The notes below the pieces were generated by a model. It had not been told where the DNA came from, did no database searches, and saw only the letters and a program-made list of their open reading frames with translations. From Pseudomonadota bacterium (GTDB lineage: Bacteria > Pseudomonadota > Alphaproteobacteria > Azospirillales > Azospirillaceae): DNA of 6,256 bases. The stretch is taken from contig JAEZPL010000582.1 of the NCBI GenBank assembly GCA_023413605.1, forward strand, positions 1 through 6,256, in the 5' to 3' direction. Below, piece by piece: positions 5,131 through 6,256 of this stretch. Positions within the stretch are counted from its first letter, which is position 1. Each line of letters begins with the position of its first letter. The position numbers were made by a program, and so were the translations under genes.

Positions 5131-6256
5131 ATGTTGGTTTCCAGCAGGGGTCGGTTTTCCCGCAACCGTTCGTAACCGAAGACCGACAGGTCCTGGCTGC
5201 GGTAGGCGCCGTGGGCGATCAGTTCGGCAAGGCCGCGGCCGACGCCCGGCGCCTGTTGCAGGCCGTGGCCGCTGAAGCCGTTGCAGAACAGCAGGTTGCG
5301 GATCTCCGGATGCGGACCGATGACCGCGTTCTGGTCCACGTCGTTGTATTCGTAGAAGCCGGCCCAGGCGTTGGTGACCTTGATCGCCTCGAAGGCCGGG
5401 ACGCGGGTGGCCAGCGCCGGCCACATCCGTTCGTCGAACAGGTCGTGCTCGACCGTCAGGTCGTCGGTGTCCGGGTCGCGATCGGTGGGCGGCGGTGCGC
5501 CGCAGATGAACTGCCGGCCCTCCGGCCGGAACCAGACGCCGGACGGGTCGATCACCAGCGGGCAGCTGGGCAGTTCCTCGCGGCAGTCGAACACGAAGAC
5601 GCAGCGCTTGCGCGCCGAGACAGGCAGGTCCACGCCGGCCAGGGTGGCGATGCGGCGCGCCTGCGGTCCGGCGGCGTTGACCGCGACCCCGCAGGACAGG
5701 CGCCTACCATCGGCCAGCGAAACGGCGATGACGCGCTCGCCGGAGACTTCAACCCCGACCACCTCGCCCGTCAGCAGGGTGACGCCCAGCGCCTTCGCCT
5801 TGCGGCGGAAGGCCTGCATCAGGCTGTAGCCGTCGAACCAGCCCTCGCCGGACAGCCCCAGCGAGCCCAGCGCGATGCCGTCCACCGACAGCCAGGGGAA
5901 GCGTGCCGACAGGTCTTCGGGCGACAGCAGCGCCACATCCACGTCGCAGCCGCGCTGGATGGCGTGGTTCTGGCGCAGGATGCCGGCCCCGGCCTCGGTC
6001 GCGAGGTAGAGATAGCCCGGCTCCCGCAGGCCGAGGTCCACCGGGTCGCCGTCCACCGACAGATGCTCCGCCGCGTTGCGGATGAAGGACAGGCCAAAAC
6101 GGGACAGCGCGATGTTGGCCGGGGTGGAGAATTGCTGGCGGATCGAACTGGCCGACAGGGCCGAGGACGCCCGCTGGTAGGTCGGGTCGCGCTCCACCAC
6201 CGCGACGGAGCCGGCAAAGCTGGGATCGCTGGCCAGGAAATAGGCCACCGCACAGC
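5124..6256 (-). CDS. FOXRED1-like FAD-dependent oxidoreductase (DAO family), 5' end outside window
   Basis: 376 residues are visible, beginning CAVAYFLASDP. The start codon and most of the N-terminal GxGxxG dinucleotide motif lie beyond the right edge, probably 10-25 residues. Motifs in order: VAVVERDPTY with the ribose-binding Glu of the FAD fold (about 21), ASSALS and IRQQFS (about 29-43), WFDGYSLMQAF, VAVNAAGPQARRIA, FYEYNDVDQNAVIGPHP, and the C-terminal FAD-contact motif GFSGHGLQQAPGVGRG (about 326-341). The ERDPTY/IRQQFS and GFSGHGLQQAPG blocks are characteristic of FOXRED1-type members of the glycine/D-amino-acid oxidase family. In mitochondria FOXRED1 is a complex I assembly factor; bacterial relatives are mostly annotated as amine or amino-acid oxidases. 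The substrate cannot be told from the sequence. Stop TGA is at 5124-5126. No link to the stress genes next to it is apparent. Confidence 0.88.
   Translation of the reverse strand, partial: CAVAYFLASDPSFAGSVAVVERDPTYQRASSALSASSIRQQFSTPANIALSRFGLSFIRNAAEHLSVDGDPVDLGLREPGYLYLATEAGAGILRQNHAIQRGCDVDVALLSPEDLSARFPWLSVDGIALGSLGLSGEGWFDGYSLMQAFRRKAKALGVTLLTGEVVGVEVSGERVIAVSLADGRRLSCGVAVNAAGPQARRIATLAGVDLPVSARKRCVFVFDCREELPSCPLVIDPSGVWFRPEGRQFICGAPPPTDRDPDTDDLTVEHDLFDERMWPALATRVPAFEAIKVTNAWAGFYEYNDVDQNAVIGPHPEIRNLLFCNGFSGHGLQQAPGVGRGLAELIAHGAYRSQDLSVFGYERLRENRPLLETNII

Overview
The window looks like chromosomal or large-replicon DNA of a high-GC alphaproteobacterium. Codons strongly prefer G or C at third positions, and two clear (plus one weaker) promoters match the alphaproteobacterial general-stress sigma factor EcfG (GGAAC, 16-17 nt, NGTT). 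A phasin-type (polyhydroxyalkanoate granule) domain and a FOXRED1-like flavoprotein fit the same group. An Azospirillum or related Rhodospirillales host is my guess; the window has no rRNA or other marker to prove it.

Layout. Bases 1-2775 (minus strand) hold one uninterrupted reading frame that joins a maltokinase (Mak/Pep2) to a malto-oligosyltrehalose trehalohydrolase (TreZ); the TreZ C-terminus runs off the left edge. It starts at TTG behind a well-spaced ribosome binding site and a weaker EcfG-like promoter. Upstream on the same strand are a 104-residue hypothetical protein (2856-3170) and an 83-residue protein that resembles a free-standing subtilase propeptide / I9 inhibitor fold (3290-3541). 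A 216-base divergent spacer carries a strong EcfG-type promoter and a 13-bp hairpin that would sit at the very 5' end of the transcript. Next is a plus-strand gene (3758-4792) for a hemerythrin-like four-helix domain that has lost three of its four usual histidine ligands, linked by an Ala/Pro segment to a phasin-like domain. A large imperfect hairpin separates it from a convergent 51-codon gene for a very hydrophilic small protein (4868-5023, minus), which has its own EcfG-type promoter. The right end (5124-6256, minus) is a FOXRED1-like FAD-dependent oxidoreductase missing only its extreme N-terminus; a perfect 17-bp tandem duplication covers its stop codon.

Taken together, the middle of the window reads as a general-stress island. 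Trehalose/alpha-glucan metabolism (Mak-TreZ), a granule-associated or polymer-related hemerythrin-phasin protein, and a small disordered hydrophilic protein each appear to have an EcfG-type promoter. The most unusual points are the Mak-TreZ fusion, the ligand-depleted hemerythrin fused to a phasin, and the transcript-leading hairpin. I see no mobile element, CRISPR array, tRNA or rRNA.
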